Shown here: positions 1 to 6,517 of the stretch, piece by piece
Layout of the letters: every line of letters starts with the position of its first letter
Position numbering within the stretch: position 1 is the stretch's first letter
The notes under the pieces: model-generated
Databases searched by the model: none
Told to the model about the DNA's origin: nothing
What the model saw: only the letters and a program-made list of their open reading frames with translations
Assembly (NCBI GenBank): GCA_031290755.1
Contig: JAITMY010000078.1
Coordinates: forward strand, 1 to 6,759
Direction: 5' to 3'
DNA from: Prevotellaceae bacterium
Lineage (GTDB): Bacteria; Bacteroidota; Bacteroidia; Bacteroidales; UBA932
Length of the DNA: 6,759 bases
Made by a program: the position numbers and the translations under genes

Positions 1-1745
1 TGGTCTTTGTAGTCCACCACGTCGTTCATGTACTTGTAGAACACCTCGGCGGAGGCCTCCACGTCGTCGCCCAGAAAGTTGCGAAAGTAGCCGAGCGAGC
101 CTTGGTGGGCGGACTGCGGCTTGATGCTGGGCGAGGAGGGCATCCACACGTCAATGGGCGAGCCGGCGGTGGAGTTGGAGATGAGGTGCATGTACTGCAT
201 GGTGCGCGAGTAGCTGGCCTTGAGGGAGCTGTTGTCGCCGAGCAGGAAGACTAAGCCTGCGCGCGGCTCCACGCCCCAGTAGTGGTTGAAGAATTCGCCC
301 GCGGCGTAGCGGGCGCTGTCCGTCAGCTCGTAGCTTTGGTCGTAGCGCTTCACGAGGGCGGGGCCGACGTTCTGGAAGAGCGTTGCCCGCAGCCCGTACT
401 TCACCGTGAGCCTGTCGCCCAGCTTGTGCTGGTTCATGGCGTAGAGGGCGCTCTCCAGCGCCTGCGAGGTGCTCAGGTGCCTCTCTATTAGCCCCGTGGG
501 GCCGCTGGCGGCGGCGTCGCCGGGGGCCACGGCGTGCCGGATGCTCGAGGCGCCGAAGTGCAGCGATCCCTCGCTGCCGTAGAGGTAGGTGAAGTCCGCA
601 CGGCCACCGATGTCGCTGATGGACGACTTCCACTGCGCCTCGAAGCCCGCCAAGCCCATGTTCATCTCGTAGCCGTAGCTGCTGCCGATGACGGAGAGGC
701 TGGAGAAGAAGCGGTCGGAGTACAGGTGGTTCCACTCAAGGGTGTAGGTGGCGTTGCTGAACTCCATGCCGGCCACGGACATGCCGAAGGCGTCGGTGCC
801 GTAGTAGCCGCTCAGCGAGATGCGGTCGTTGGTCGTGGGGCAGTACAGGAGCTTGCCGTTGAGGTCGTAAAAGTGCAGCACGGCGTCCTGAATTTCCTTG
901 AACTCGTCCGGCGCGAGGGGCAGGAACAGGTCGGCGTAGGTGCGCCTGCCGGCAACCAAGAACGAGAGCTTGTTGTCCACAATGGGGCCGTCAACCTCCA
1001 GCCTGCTTGATATAAGCCCTATGCCGCCGTTGACGTTGAGCTTGTGCATGTCGCCGTTTTTGGCCGTTACGTCGAGCAGCGACGAGAGCCTTCCGCCGTA
1101 GGCCGTGGGGATGTCGCCCTTGTAGAGCTTCACGTCGTTCACCACGTCGTTGTTGAACACCGAGAAGAAGCCCATGAGGTGCGAGGCGTTATACACGATG
1201 GCCTTGTCGAACAGGATGAGGTTCTGGTCGGGGCTTCCGCCGCGCACGCTGAAGGCCGAGGTGCCCTCGGCGGCAGGCTGCACGCCGGGCAGCAGCATGA
1301 TGGCCTTCACCACGTCCACCTCGCCCATGAGCGCGGGGATCCTTTTGATGGTCTTAATGTCCAGCTTCTCCACGCTCATTTCGGTTTTCTCAACGTTGGC
1401 GCGGCGCTCGGCGCTCACCGTAACCGCCGCTATTTCGACGTCCTGCTGGCGCAGCGCAAAGTCCTTGCGCTGCGCCTTCCTGAGGTCCACCTGCTCCTCG
1501 CGGGCGGCGTAGCCCACGTAGCTTGCGGACAGGGTGTAAACCCCCACCGGCAGGGCTACGCTGTAGAAGCCCCTGTCGTTGGCAATTATGTTGCGCTTCG
1601 CCTCGCGGACAAAGACCACGGCCCCCGCCAGCGGCTCTCTGGTGGCGGCATCCTGCACGTGGCCGTCCAGCTGCACAGTCTGCGCCGGCAGCTGGGTGGA
1701 GAGAAGGGCAAATGCTAAAAGAGGGAAATATAGCTTGTTTGACAT
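1..1745 (-). CDS. TonB-dependent outer-membrane receptor, 5' part (C-terminal part outside window)
   Basis: This is the N-terminal 581 codons of an outer-membrane receptor that would import a ligand using energy from TonB/ExbBD; the ligand cannot be told from the sequence. Read on the minus strand, the protein starts with a signal peptide (MSNKLYFPLLAFALLSTQLPA, likely cut after Ala21). A carboxypeptidase-regulatory-like beta-sandwich follows at about residues 24-100, with the typical PLAGAVVFV and GFYSVALPVGVYTL stretches. The plug domain is at about 120-230, with VRGGSPDQNLILFDKAIVYN and the GDIPTAYGGRLSSLLDV segment that closes plugs. From about 240 on, alternating beta-strand sequence marks the barrel. 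Family members usually have 700-900 residues, so about a quarter to a third is missing to the left. It lacks obvious SusC-type length or a SusD neighbour here. The start is chosen for the signal peptide and for a promoter about 20 bases upstream. It is transcribed divergently from the division operon. Confidence 0.9.
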   Translation of the reverse strand, partial: MSNKLYFPLLAFALLSTQLPAQTVQLDGHVQDAATREPLAGAVVFVREAKRNIIANDRGFYSVALPVGVYTLSASYVGYAAREEQVDLRKAQRKDFALRQQDVEIAAVTVSAERRANVEKTEMSVEKLDIKTIKRIPALMGEVDVVKAIMLLPGVQPAAEGTSAFSVRGGSPDQNLILFDKAIVYNASHLMGFFSVFNNDVVNDVKLYKGDIPTAYGGRLSSLLDVTAKNGDMHKLNVNGGIGLISSRLEVDGPIVDNKLSFLVAGRRTYADLFLPLAPDEFKEIQDAVLHFYDLNGKLLYCPTTNDRISLSGYYGTDAFGMSVAGMEFSNATYTLEWNHLYSDRFFSSLSVIGSSYGYEMNMGLAGFEAQWKSSISDIGGRADFTYLYGSEGSLHFGASSIRHAVAPGDAAASGPTGLIERHLSTSQALESALYAMNQHKLGDRLTVKYGLRATLFQNVGPALVKRYDQSYELTDSARYAAGEFFNHYWGVEPRAGLVFLLGDNSSLKASYSRTMQYMHLISNSTAGSPIDVWMPSSPSIKPQSAHQGSLGYFRNFLGDDVEASAEVFYKYMNDVVDYKD

Positions 1746-1769
1746 TACCGGTTCTGTTGAATGAGGGGG

Positions 1770-1801
1770 CAAAGTAAACTCAAAAAGTCAACACGGGCAA
1801 A
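1770..1801 (-). promoter_or_regulatory. Candidate promoter of the TonB-dependent receptor gene
   Basis: On the minus strand, TTTG (plus-strand 1798-1801) is followed after 20 bases by TTACTTTG (1770-1777). The Bacteroidota primary-sigma consensus is TTTG, 19-21 bases, TAnnTTTG, so only one position (T for A) departs from it. Transcription would begin near 1763-1766, giving a leader of roughly 20 bases before the start codon at 1745. No Shine-Dalgarno sequence is evident between them, which is usual in this phylum. Confidence 0.6.
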
Positions 1802-1813
1802 GCGTTATGCACA

Positions 1814-1830
1814 GTTAAGCACTATTTAAC
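1814..1830. repeat. Short inverted repeat GTTAA-N7-TTAAC between divergent promoters
   Basis: GTTAA at 1814-1818 and TTAAC at 1826-1830 form a perfect inverted repeat with a 7-base spacer. It lies between the two promoter candidates, just upstream of both -33 elements, where a dimeric regulator could affect either gene. Five-base arms in an AT-rich stretch can arise by chance, so a regulatory role is only a possibility. Confidence 0.3.
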
Positions 1831-1837
1831 GGCTTTA

Positions 1838-1845
1838 TAGCTTTG
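1838..1845 (+). promoter_or_regulatory. Alternative -7 element (TAGCTTTG) upstream of the division operon
   Basis: TAGCTTTG matches TAnnTTTG exactly, but no TTTG is found 19-21 bases upstream of it. It is therefore weaker than the candidate at 1852-1882. It could be a secondary start or a chance match. Confidence 0.25.
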
Positions 1846-1851
1846 CGCGGC

Positions 1852-1882
1852 TTTGTTTGGTGGCCTAAAAGCCGTACTTTTG
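1852..1882 (+). promoter_or_regulatory. Candidate promoter of the ftsB-like/ctp/ftsK operon
   Basis: TTTG (1852-1855), a 19-base spacer and TACTTTTG (1875-1882) match the Bacteroidota promoter consensus at every defined base. Transcription would start near 1887-1889, about 20 bases before the start codon at 1911, in an A-rich leader without a Shine-Dalgarno sequence. No comparable promoter was noticed in the 47- and 9-base gaps inside the operon, so this one probably serves all three genes. Confidence 0.7.
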
Positions 1883-1885
1883 GCC
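1862..1885. repeat. Imperfect inverted repeat overlapping the operon's -7 element
   Basis: GGCC-t-AAAAG (1862-1871) and CTTTT-GGCC (1877-1885) are reverse complements apart from one extra T at 1866. They flank a 5-base centre and cover most of the -7 element. An inverted repeat in this position is a typical operator layout for a repressor. It could also be chance, because GGCC is self-complementary and the A and T runs are short. Confidence 0.4.
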
Positions 1886-1910
1886 GTTTCTTAGCACAAA
1901 AGCAAAAAGC

Positions 1911-2237
1911 ATGAACAACAAACTTCGCGCAACGCCGCTTTCAGGCCTCTCGCTGCGGCGCCTGCTGCGGGTTGTCCCGCCGCAGTACCTCGTGGCCACC
2001 CTCTTCTTCGCGCTCTGGGTGGGCCTCTTCGACCGCAACAGCCTGATGGAGCGCATCACCATTGCGCGGCAGATAGGCAAGATGGAGCGCGAGGCGGTGT
2101 ACTACCACCGGCAGGTGGACGAAAACCAGCAGCGCCTCAACGAGCTGAAGACCGACAACGAAAACCTCGAAAAGTTTGCCCGCGAGCAGTACCTGATGAA
2201 GCGGCAGGACGAGGACATCTTTATTATCGTGGAGTAA
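1911..2237 (+). CDS. FtsB/DivIC-like septum formation initiator
   Basis: This is a small bitopic inner-membrane protein of the FtsB/DivIC family. In other bacteria these proteins join FtsL/FtsQ (or FtsL/DivIB) and activate the septal peptidoglycan synthase. The 108 residues show a basic N-terminal cytoplasmic tail (about 1-24), one membrane helix (about 25-40, rich in L, F, A, V and W), a charged heptad-like coiled coil in the periplasm (about 48-88), and the family's C-terminal block LEKFAREQYLMKRQDEDIF (86-104). Length and order are normal for the family. The start is the ATG about 20 bases after the predicted transcription start; the leader is A-rich and has no Shine-Dalgarno sequence. It is first in a likely operon with a protease and FtsK. 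I leave the symbol blank because FtsB and DivIC cannot be told apart by sequence alone. Confidence 0.88.
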   Translation: MNNKLRATPLSGLSLRRLLRVVPPQYLVATLFFALWVGLFDRNSLMERITIARQIGKMEREAVYYHRQVDENQQRLNELKTDNENLEKFAREQYLMKRQDEDIFIIVE

Positions 2238-2284
2238 AGCGCCCCACCCCTCACTATTCACCCTGAAAACAACTAAGCACACGC

Positions 2285-3958
2285 ATGAAAAAGCTACCCC
2301 TTTCTCTCTCTCTCTCTCTCTGCCTCGCCGCAACGGCGTTGCAGGCGCAGCCACAAATGCAAACGCCGGAGCAGGCGCAGGCGGCGCGGCAGGTGAACGA
2401 AACGGCCTTCAAGTTTGGCCGCTTCCTGTACTACCTCTCGGCGCTGTACGTGGACACGGTGAACGTGGGGCAGCTCGCCGAGCAGGCGCTCACCAAGGTG
2501 CTGAGCGAGCTCGACCCCCACTCCAGCTACACCTCGGCCAAAGACGCCAAGGCGGTCAACGAGGAGCTGCGGGGCGACTTCGACGGCATCGGCATTGAGT
2601 TCAGCATGCTCCACGACACGGTGGTGGTGGTGTCGCCCATTGCCGGCGGGCCGTCGCAGAAGCTGGGCATCGCGGCGGGCGACCGCATCGTGGAGGTGGA
2701 CGGCAAGAACGTGGCCGGCGTGAACATCAAGAACACCGACATGATGAAGCTGCTGCGCGGGCCTAAGGGCACCATCGTCAGCGTGCAGGTGCTGCGCCGC
2801 GGCGTAGAGCAGCTGCTGGACTTCACCATCACCCGCGACAAGATACCTATCTACAGCATCGACGCCAAGTTCTGGGCCAAGCCGGGCATCGCCTACATCC
2901 ACCTGGGGCGCTTTGCCGCCAGCTCGCACAGCGAGCTGCTTGCAGCGCTCAAAGAGCTGGGCAAAACGCCCGAAGGCCTCATCCTCGACCTGCGCGGCAA
3001 CTCCGGCGGCCTGCTCGACGCCGCCATCTACATCGCCGACGAGCTGCTCGCCAAGGACAAGCTCATCGTCTATACCGAAGGCCGCGCCATCCCCCGCACC
3101 GACGCCGTGGCCACCGACACGCTCACCAGCTTCGAGCGGGGCAAGCTCGTTATCCTCATTGACGAGCACTCCGCCTCGTCGAGCGAAATCGTGGCCGGCG
3201 CCATACAGGATTGGGATAGAGGCCTCATCGTAGGCCGCCGCTCGTTCGGCAAAGGCCTCATCCAAAACCAGCTCGAGCTGCCCGACGGCTCGCTGGTGCG
3301 CATCACCGTGGCCCGCTACCACACCCCCACAGGCCGCGTAATCCAGCGCCCCTACGACAACGGCAAAATCGAAAAGTACTACCGCGACCTGCAAAAACGC
3401 TACACCAGCGGCGAGGTGTACAGCCTCGACAGCATCAAGTTCCCCGACTCGCTGATGCACTACACGCTGGCCAACCGGCGCACCGTTTACGGCGGCGGCG
3501 GCATCATGCCCGACGTGTTCATTCCGCTCGACACCAGCAGCTACACCCCCTACCACGCCAAGCTCGTGCGCATGGGCATCCTCAACCGCTTTGCCCTGTC
3601 GTACATGGACAAGAACCGCAAGCTGCTTGAGCAGCAGTACGCCACCTTCCCCGCGTTCAACAGCGAGTTCAGCATGGGCGACTCGCTCTTCAGCCAGCTG
3701 CTTGCCTTTGCCGAAGAGCAGAAGCTGCCCAGAAGCGAGGACGAAATCGCAAAGTCGAAGCACGACATCGCCGTGCAGTTTAAGGGCTTCGTGGCGCAAG
3801 ACCTGTTCACCAGCAGCGCCTTCTACGAGGTGGTGTACCCCGTGGTGGACGAGGGCTACAAAAAGGCGGTGGACATCATGGAGCACTGGGACAGCTACGG
3901 GAAGCTGCTGAACGCCCCCGCGGACAAAGCGCAACCAAAATCAAAGAAAAAGAAGTAG
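2285..3958 (+). CDS. Periplasmic C-terminal processing protease (peptidase family S41, Ctp/Prc-like)
   Basis: This is a secreted serine endopeptidase of family S41 that cuts proteins near their C-termini in the periplasm. Its 557 residues show a signal peptide (1-21, cut likely after LQA), a helical segment (about 35-95, with LDPHSSYTS), a PDZ domain (about 97-183, with GIGIEF and AGDRIVEVDG), and the protease core (about 195-355). LILDLRGNSGG (232-242) is the family's strand-loop motif. By spacing with characterised CtpB/Prc enzymes, the catalytic Ser298 is in HSASSSE, the Lys323 in SFGKG, and the Gln327 four residues later, so it should be active. A C-terminal region of about 200 residues, common in Bacteroidota members, ends in a lysine-rich tail. 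It lies 47 bases after the FtsB-like gene and 9 bases before ftsK. E. coli Prc trims FtsI and degrades MepS; a similar cell-wall role here is inference. A (TC)9 tract lies in the signal-peptide codons. Confidence 0.93.
   Translation: MKKLPLSLSLSLCLAATALQAQPQMQTPEQAQAARQVNETAFKFGRFLYYLSALYVDTVNVGQLAEQALTKVLSELDPHSSYTSAKDAKAVNEELRGDFDGIGIEFSMLHDTVVVVSPIAGGPSQKLGIAAGDRIVEVDGKNVAGVNIKNTDMMKLLRGPKGTIVSVQVLRRGVEQLLDFTITRDKIPIYSIDAKFWAKPGIAYIHLGRFAASSHSELLAALKELGKTPEGLILDLRGNSGGLLDAAIYIADELLAKDKLIVYTEGRAIPRTDAVATDTLTSFERGKLVILIDEHSASSSEIVAGAIQDWDRGLIVGRRSFGKGLIQNQLELPDGSLVRITVARYHTPTGRVIQRPYDNGKIEKYYRDLQKRYTSGEVYSLDSIKFPDSLMHYTLANRRTVYGGGGIMPDVFIPLDTSSYTPYHAKLVRMGILNRFALSYMDKNRKLLEQQYATFPAFNSEFSMGDSLFSQLLAFAEEQKLPRSEDEIAKSKHDIAVQFKGFVAQDLFTSSAFYEVVYPVVDEGYKKAVDIMEHWDSYGKLLNAPADKAQPKSKKKK
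2303..2320 (+). repeat. (TC)9 dinucleotide microsatellite in the protease signal-peptide codons
   Basis: Nine perfect TC units, followed by one more T at 2321, encode the alternating Leu-Ser stretch (about residues 6-12) of the signal peptide. Serine is TCT three times here, while the rest of the gene uses mainly AGC and TCG. The tract is therefore not simply the gene's codon preference. Gain or loss of one unit shifts the frame after about ten codons; three units keep it and change the hydrophobic core by two residues. Confidence 0.9.
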
Positions 3959-3967
3959 CACGCCAAA

Positions 3968-6310
3968 ATGAGCACAGGTCAACGCGCCCGGCAGTGGCGC
4001 AGGGGCGCAGGTATTGCCCTCATGGTGGCGTCGGCCTACGCGGCCATCTCCGTCATCTCCTACTTTGCCTGCTGGGAGGTTGACCACAGCGCCCTGGGCC
4101 TGCCGCCGCTGGACGCCGACGGGCTGCGCACCGAAAACTGGGGCGGGAAGCTGGGCAACGCGCTGGCCAGCCTGCTGGTGCGCGAGTGGTTTGGCGTCGC
4201 GGCGGTATGTATCCCCCTCATCGGCGCTGCGGTGGCGCTGCGGCTGCTCAGGGTGGGGCGGCTACACACCACGCGGGTGTGCACCACCCTGCTGTTCTTC
4301 ATGCTGCTCACCTCGCTGCTGCTGGGGATAGCCGACGGGGAGCAGGCCACCCTCGGCGCAGGGCTGGGCGGCGCCCACGGCCACTTTGTCGGCCACCAGT
4401 GGCTGACCCCGGCCACGGGGATCTTCGGCAGCGCCGCGCTGCTTGTCGTAGGCTACGCCCTGCTGCTGAGCTACGCCGGCGCCCACCGCTACGCGCGGCG
4501 CGTGGCCGCGCAGCTATTCTCCAAAAAAGAAAAGCAGCCGCTCGCAGCAGCCCTCAAAAGTCCGCGCAGCAGGAGCAAGAGCGCCGTGAAGCAGCCGACG
4601 GCCACCGCCGGCGAAGCCCCCGCAGAGGGCAGCCCGAACGACACCCCCACCACCGCCGAGGCGCCCCCCCACGGCCAGCTGGACGGCGGCGACATCCCCT
4701 TTAGCGTTGAGGAAGGCGAGGAGGACGGCGGCGAGCCGGAGGTTAGCCTCACGGAGGCGCCCGTGGCAGAAGAGGCGCCGGTGGACGCCGTGCAGCCCAG
4801 CCTGCTCCCCTACGATCCCAAGGCCGACCTGTCGCGCTACGAGCTGCCCACCCTCGACCTGCTCAACGACTACCCTAAGTCCGCCAAGTCCGTGCCCACC
4901 GAGGAGCTGGAGGCCAACAAGAACAAGATTGTGCGCACGCTGGGGCACTACAGCATCAGCATCTCCGAAATCAAGGCCACCATTGGCCCCACGGTAACGC
5001 TCTACGAAATAGTGCCGGCGCCGGGGGTGCGCATCTCCAAGATAAAGGGGCTTGAGAACGACATCGCGCTGAGCCTCGCCGCGCTGGGCATCCGCATCAT
5101 CGCCCCCATACCGGGCAAGGGCACCATCGGCATTGAGGTGCCCAACCAGCACCCCGAAATCGTGTCGATGCACTCCGTCATCCGCTCCGCCGAGTTCAAC
5201 GACGCCAAGTTCGAGCTGCCCATCGTGCTGGGCAAAACCATCACGAACAAAACCTTCGTGCTCGACCTCGCCCGTATGCCCCACCTGCTCATCGCCGGCG
5301 CCACAGGGCAGGGCAAGTCCGTGGGCATGAACGCCGTGCTCACCTCGCTGCTCTACAAGATGCACCCCTCGCAGCTCAAGCTGGTGCTCATCGACCCCAA
5401 GCAGGTGGAGTTCTCGCTCTACTCCAAAATCGAGAAGCACTTTCTGGCCAAAATTGCCGACTCCGACGAGTCGGTCATCACCGACACGCAGAAGGTGATA
5501 TACGCCCTCAACTCGCTCTGCATTGAGATGGAGGCGCGGTACACGCTGCTCAAAGAGGCCGAGGTGCGCAACATCAAAGAGTACAACCAGAAGTTTGTTG
5601 ACCGCCGCCTGAACCCCGAAAAGGGGCACCGCTACCTGCCCTACTTCGTGGTGGTGATTGACGAGTTCGGCGACCTGATAATGACCGCCGGGCGCGAAAT
5701 CGAAACGCCGATGGCGCGGCTGGCGCAGAAGGCGCGCGCCGTGGGCATCCACCTCGTCATCGCCACCCAGCGGCCAGCCACCAACATCATCACGGGCAAC
5801 ATCAAGGCCAACTTCCCCGCCCGCATCGCCTTCCGCGTAACGCAGATGGTGGACTCGCGCACCATCCTCGACCAGTCCGGCGCCCAGCACCTCATCGGCA
5901 AGGGCGACATGCTCGTGTCCACCGGCAGCGACATGGTGCGCGTGCAGTGCGCCTTTGTCGATACCCCCGAGGTAGAGCGCATCGTCGAGTTCATCGGGCG
6001 GCAGCAGGGCTACCCCTTCGTGTTCGACCTGCCCGAGTACGTGCCCGAAGGCGGCGAGGGGCGCGACCTCTCGGAGGTTGACCTGAGCAAGCGCGACGGC
6101 AAGTTCGAGGAGGCCGCGCGGCTCATCGTGGAAGCGCAGCAAGGCTCCACCTCGCTCATCCAGCGCCGGCTCGACTTGGGCTACAACCGCGCCGGCCGCA
6201 TCATGGACCAGCTCGAAGCCGCAGGCATCGTTGGCCCCCAGCAGGGCAGCAAGCCCCGCGACGTGCGCGTCCTCGACCTCACGGCGCTGGAGCCGCTGCT
6301 GAACAGGTAG
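3968..6310 (+). CDS. ftsK: DNA translocase FtsK/SpoIIIE
   Basis: This is a septum-anchored hexameric ATPase that pumps chromosomal DNA during division and activates dimer resolution by Xer recombinases. The 780 residues show four membrane helices (about 14-34, 76-96, 103-121 and 151-171). An acidic, Ala/Pro/Gly-rich linker follows (about 185-290), much shorter than in E. coli FtsK. The alpha domain begins about 310 and the RecA-like motor about 415-680, with Walker A GATGQGKS (444-451, Lys450) and Walker B VVVIDEFGDL (561-570, Asp565-Glu566). IATQRPATNIITGNIKANFP (598-617) is a family signature. The C-terminal winged-helix gamma domain (about 705-775, with LDLGYNRAGRIMDQLEAAGIVG) reads polarity sequences in DNA. 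All key residues are present and length is normal for the phylum. It starts 9 bases after the protease stop, so translation is probably coupled. I saw no antisense gene that competes with it. Confidence 0.96.
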   Translation: MSTGQRARQWRRGAGIALMVASAYAAISVISYFACWEVDHSALGLPPLDADGLRTENWGGKLGNALASLLVREWFGVAAVCIPLIGAAVALRLLRVGRLHTTRVCTTLLFFMLLTSLLLGIADGEQATLGAGLGGAHGHFVGHQWLTPATGIFGSAALLVVGYALLLSYAGAHRYARRVAAQLFSKKEKQPLAAALKSPRSRSKSAVKQPTATAGEAPAEGSPNDTPTTAEAPPHGQLDGGDIPFSVEEGEEDGGEPEVSLTEAPVAEEAPVDAVQPSLLPYDPKADLSRYELPTLDLLNDYPKSAKSVPTEELEANKNKIVRTLGHYSISISEIKATIGPTVTLYEIVPAPGVRISKIKGLENDIALSLAALGIRIIAPIPGKGTIGIEVPNQHPEIVSMHSVIRSAEFNDAKFELPIVLGKTITNKTFVLDLARMPHLLIAGATGQGKSVGMNAVLTSLLYKMHPSQLKLVLIDPKQVEFSLYSKIEKHFLAKIADSDESVITDTQKVIYALNSLCIEMEARYTLLKEAEVRNIKEYNQKFVDRRLNPEKGHRYLPYFVVVIDEFGDLIMTAGREIETPMARLAQKARAVGIHLVIATQRPATNIITGNIKANFPARIAFRVTQMVDSRTILDQSGAQHLIGKGDMLVSTGSDMVRVQCAFVDTPEVERIVEFIGRQQGYPFVFDLPEYVPEGGEGRDLSEVDLSKRDGKFEEAARLIVEAQQGSTSLIQRRLDLGYNRAGRIMDQLEAAGIVGPQQGSKPRDVRVLDLTALEPLLNR
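4664..4670 (+). repeat. ftsK: C7 homopolymer in the ftsK linker
   Basis: Seven consecutive C bases fall within the Ala/Pro linker codons (about residues 233-235). Such runs are moderately prone to slippage and to sequencing errors. Here the reading frame is intact on both sides, so there is no sign of an actual error. Confidence 0.6.
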
Positions 6311-6517
6311 CCCCTACATGGTTACTACCAGATAAAAGACGCAAGAGTGTGGGCGACTATTGTAGATGAGCTTCCGTTGTTGCAAGGGCATATAAAAAAT
6401 TACTGCGCCTTTCCCCCCGGTAGCGAAGGCAAAGCCTTCGCCTAAATACGACAGAATTAGCTTGCTTTTGGGATCTTGGTCTTCTGCTCCGAAGTCTCTC
6501 TTCGCAAGAGGCTAACA
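6311..6517. other. Non-coding stretch after ftsK, lower in GC than the genes
   Basis: These 207 bases hold no convincing gene. The composition is clearly less GC-rich than the flanking coding DNA, and it includes the run ATATAAAAAATTA near 6390. The ftsK frame stays open for 43 codons after its stop, to a TAA at 6443-6445, but contains no ATG and does not resemble the ftsK C-terminus. I see no tRNA, promoter or U-tract terminator. The one clear structure is the hairpin at 6423-6441. A second, weak hairpin has CTCTT at 6498-6502 and AAGAG at 6506-6510. Confidence 0.5.
6423..6441. repeat. Perfect hairpin GCGAAGGC-AAA-GCCTTCGC downstream of ftsK
   Basis: Two 8-base arms pair perfectly around an AAA loop, and the stem is GC-rich and stable on either strand. 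It lies 113 bases after the ftsK stop and 77 bases beyond the stop of the converging minus-strand frame. No T-run follows on either strand, so it is not a textbook intrinsic terminator. It may still end or protect transcripts from both sides, or be one copy of a dispersed palindromic repeat. Confidence 0.55.

Noticed and set aside
282..1718. Plus-strand frames of 69 to 224 codons across the receptor gene
   Set aside because: They lie antisense to the receptor, whose minus-strand frame runs unbroken through 581 codons with signal peptide, plug motifs and barrel pattern. The plus-strand translations resemble nothing and lack protein-like character.
2285..2350. Lipoprotein signal in the protease (Cys13)
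   Set aside because: The residue before Cys13 is Leu, which does not fit a lipobox (Gly, Ala or Ser expected). A normal cleavage site after Ala21 fits better.
2294..3934. A 546-codon open frame on the minus strand, antisense to the protease gene
   Set aside because: High GC content removes stops from the antisense frame. The translation is rich in Val, His, Ala and Gly with no domain, and the plus strand has an intact catalytic protein.
4514..6142. A 542-codon open frame on the minus strand, antisense to ftsK
   Set aside because: It has the same cause and a similar low-complexity His/Val/Gly/Leu composition; the ftsK frame carries all known motifs.
6498..6510. Second terminator-like hairpin (CTCTT / AAGAG)
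   Set aside because: It has only five base pairs, an AT-containing stem and no T-run, so it is too weak to call.
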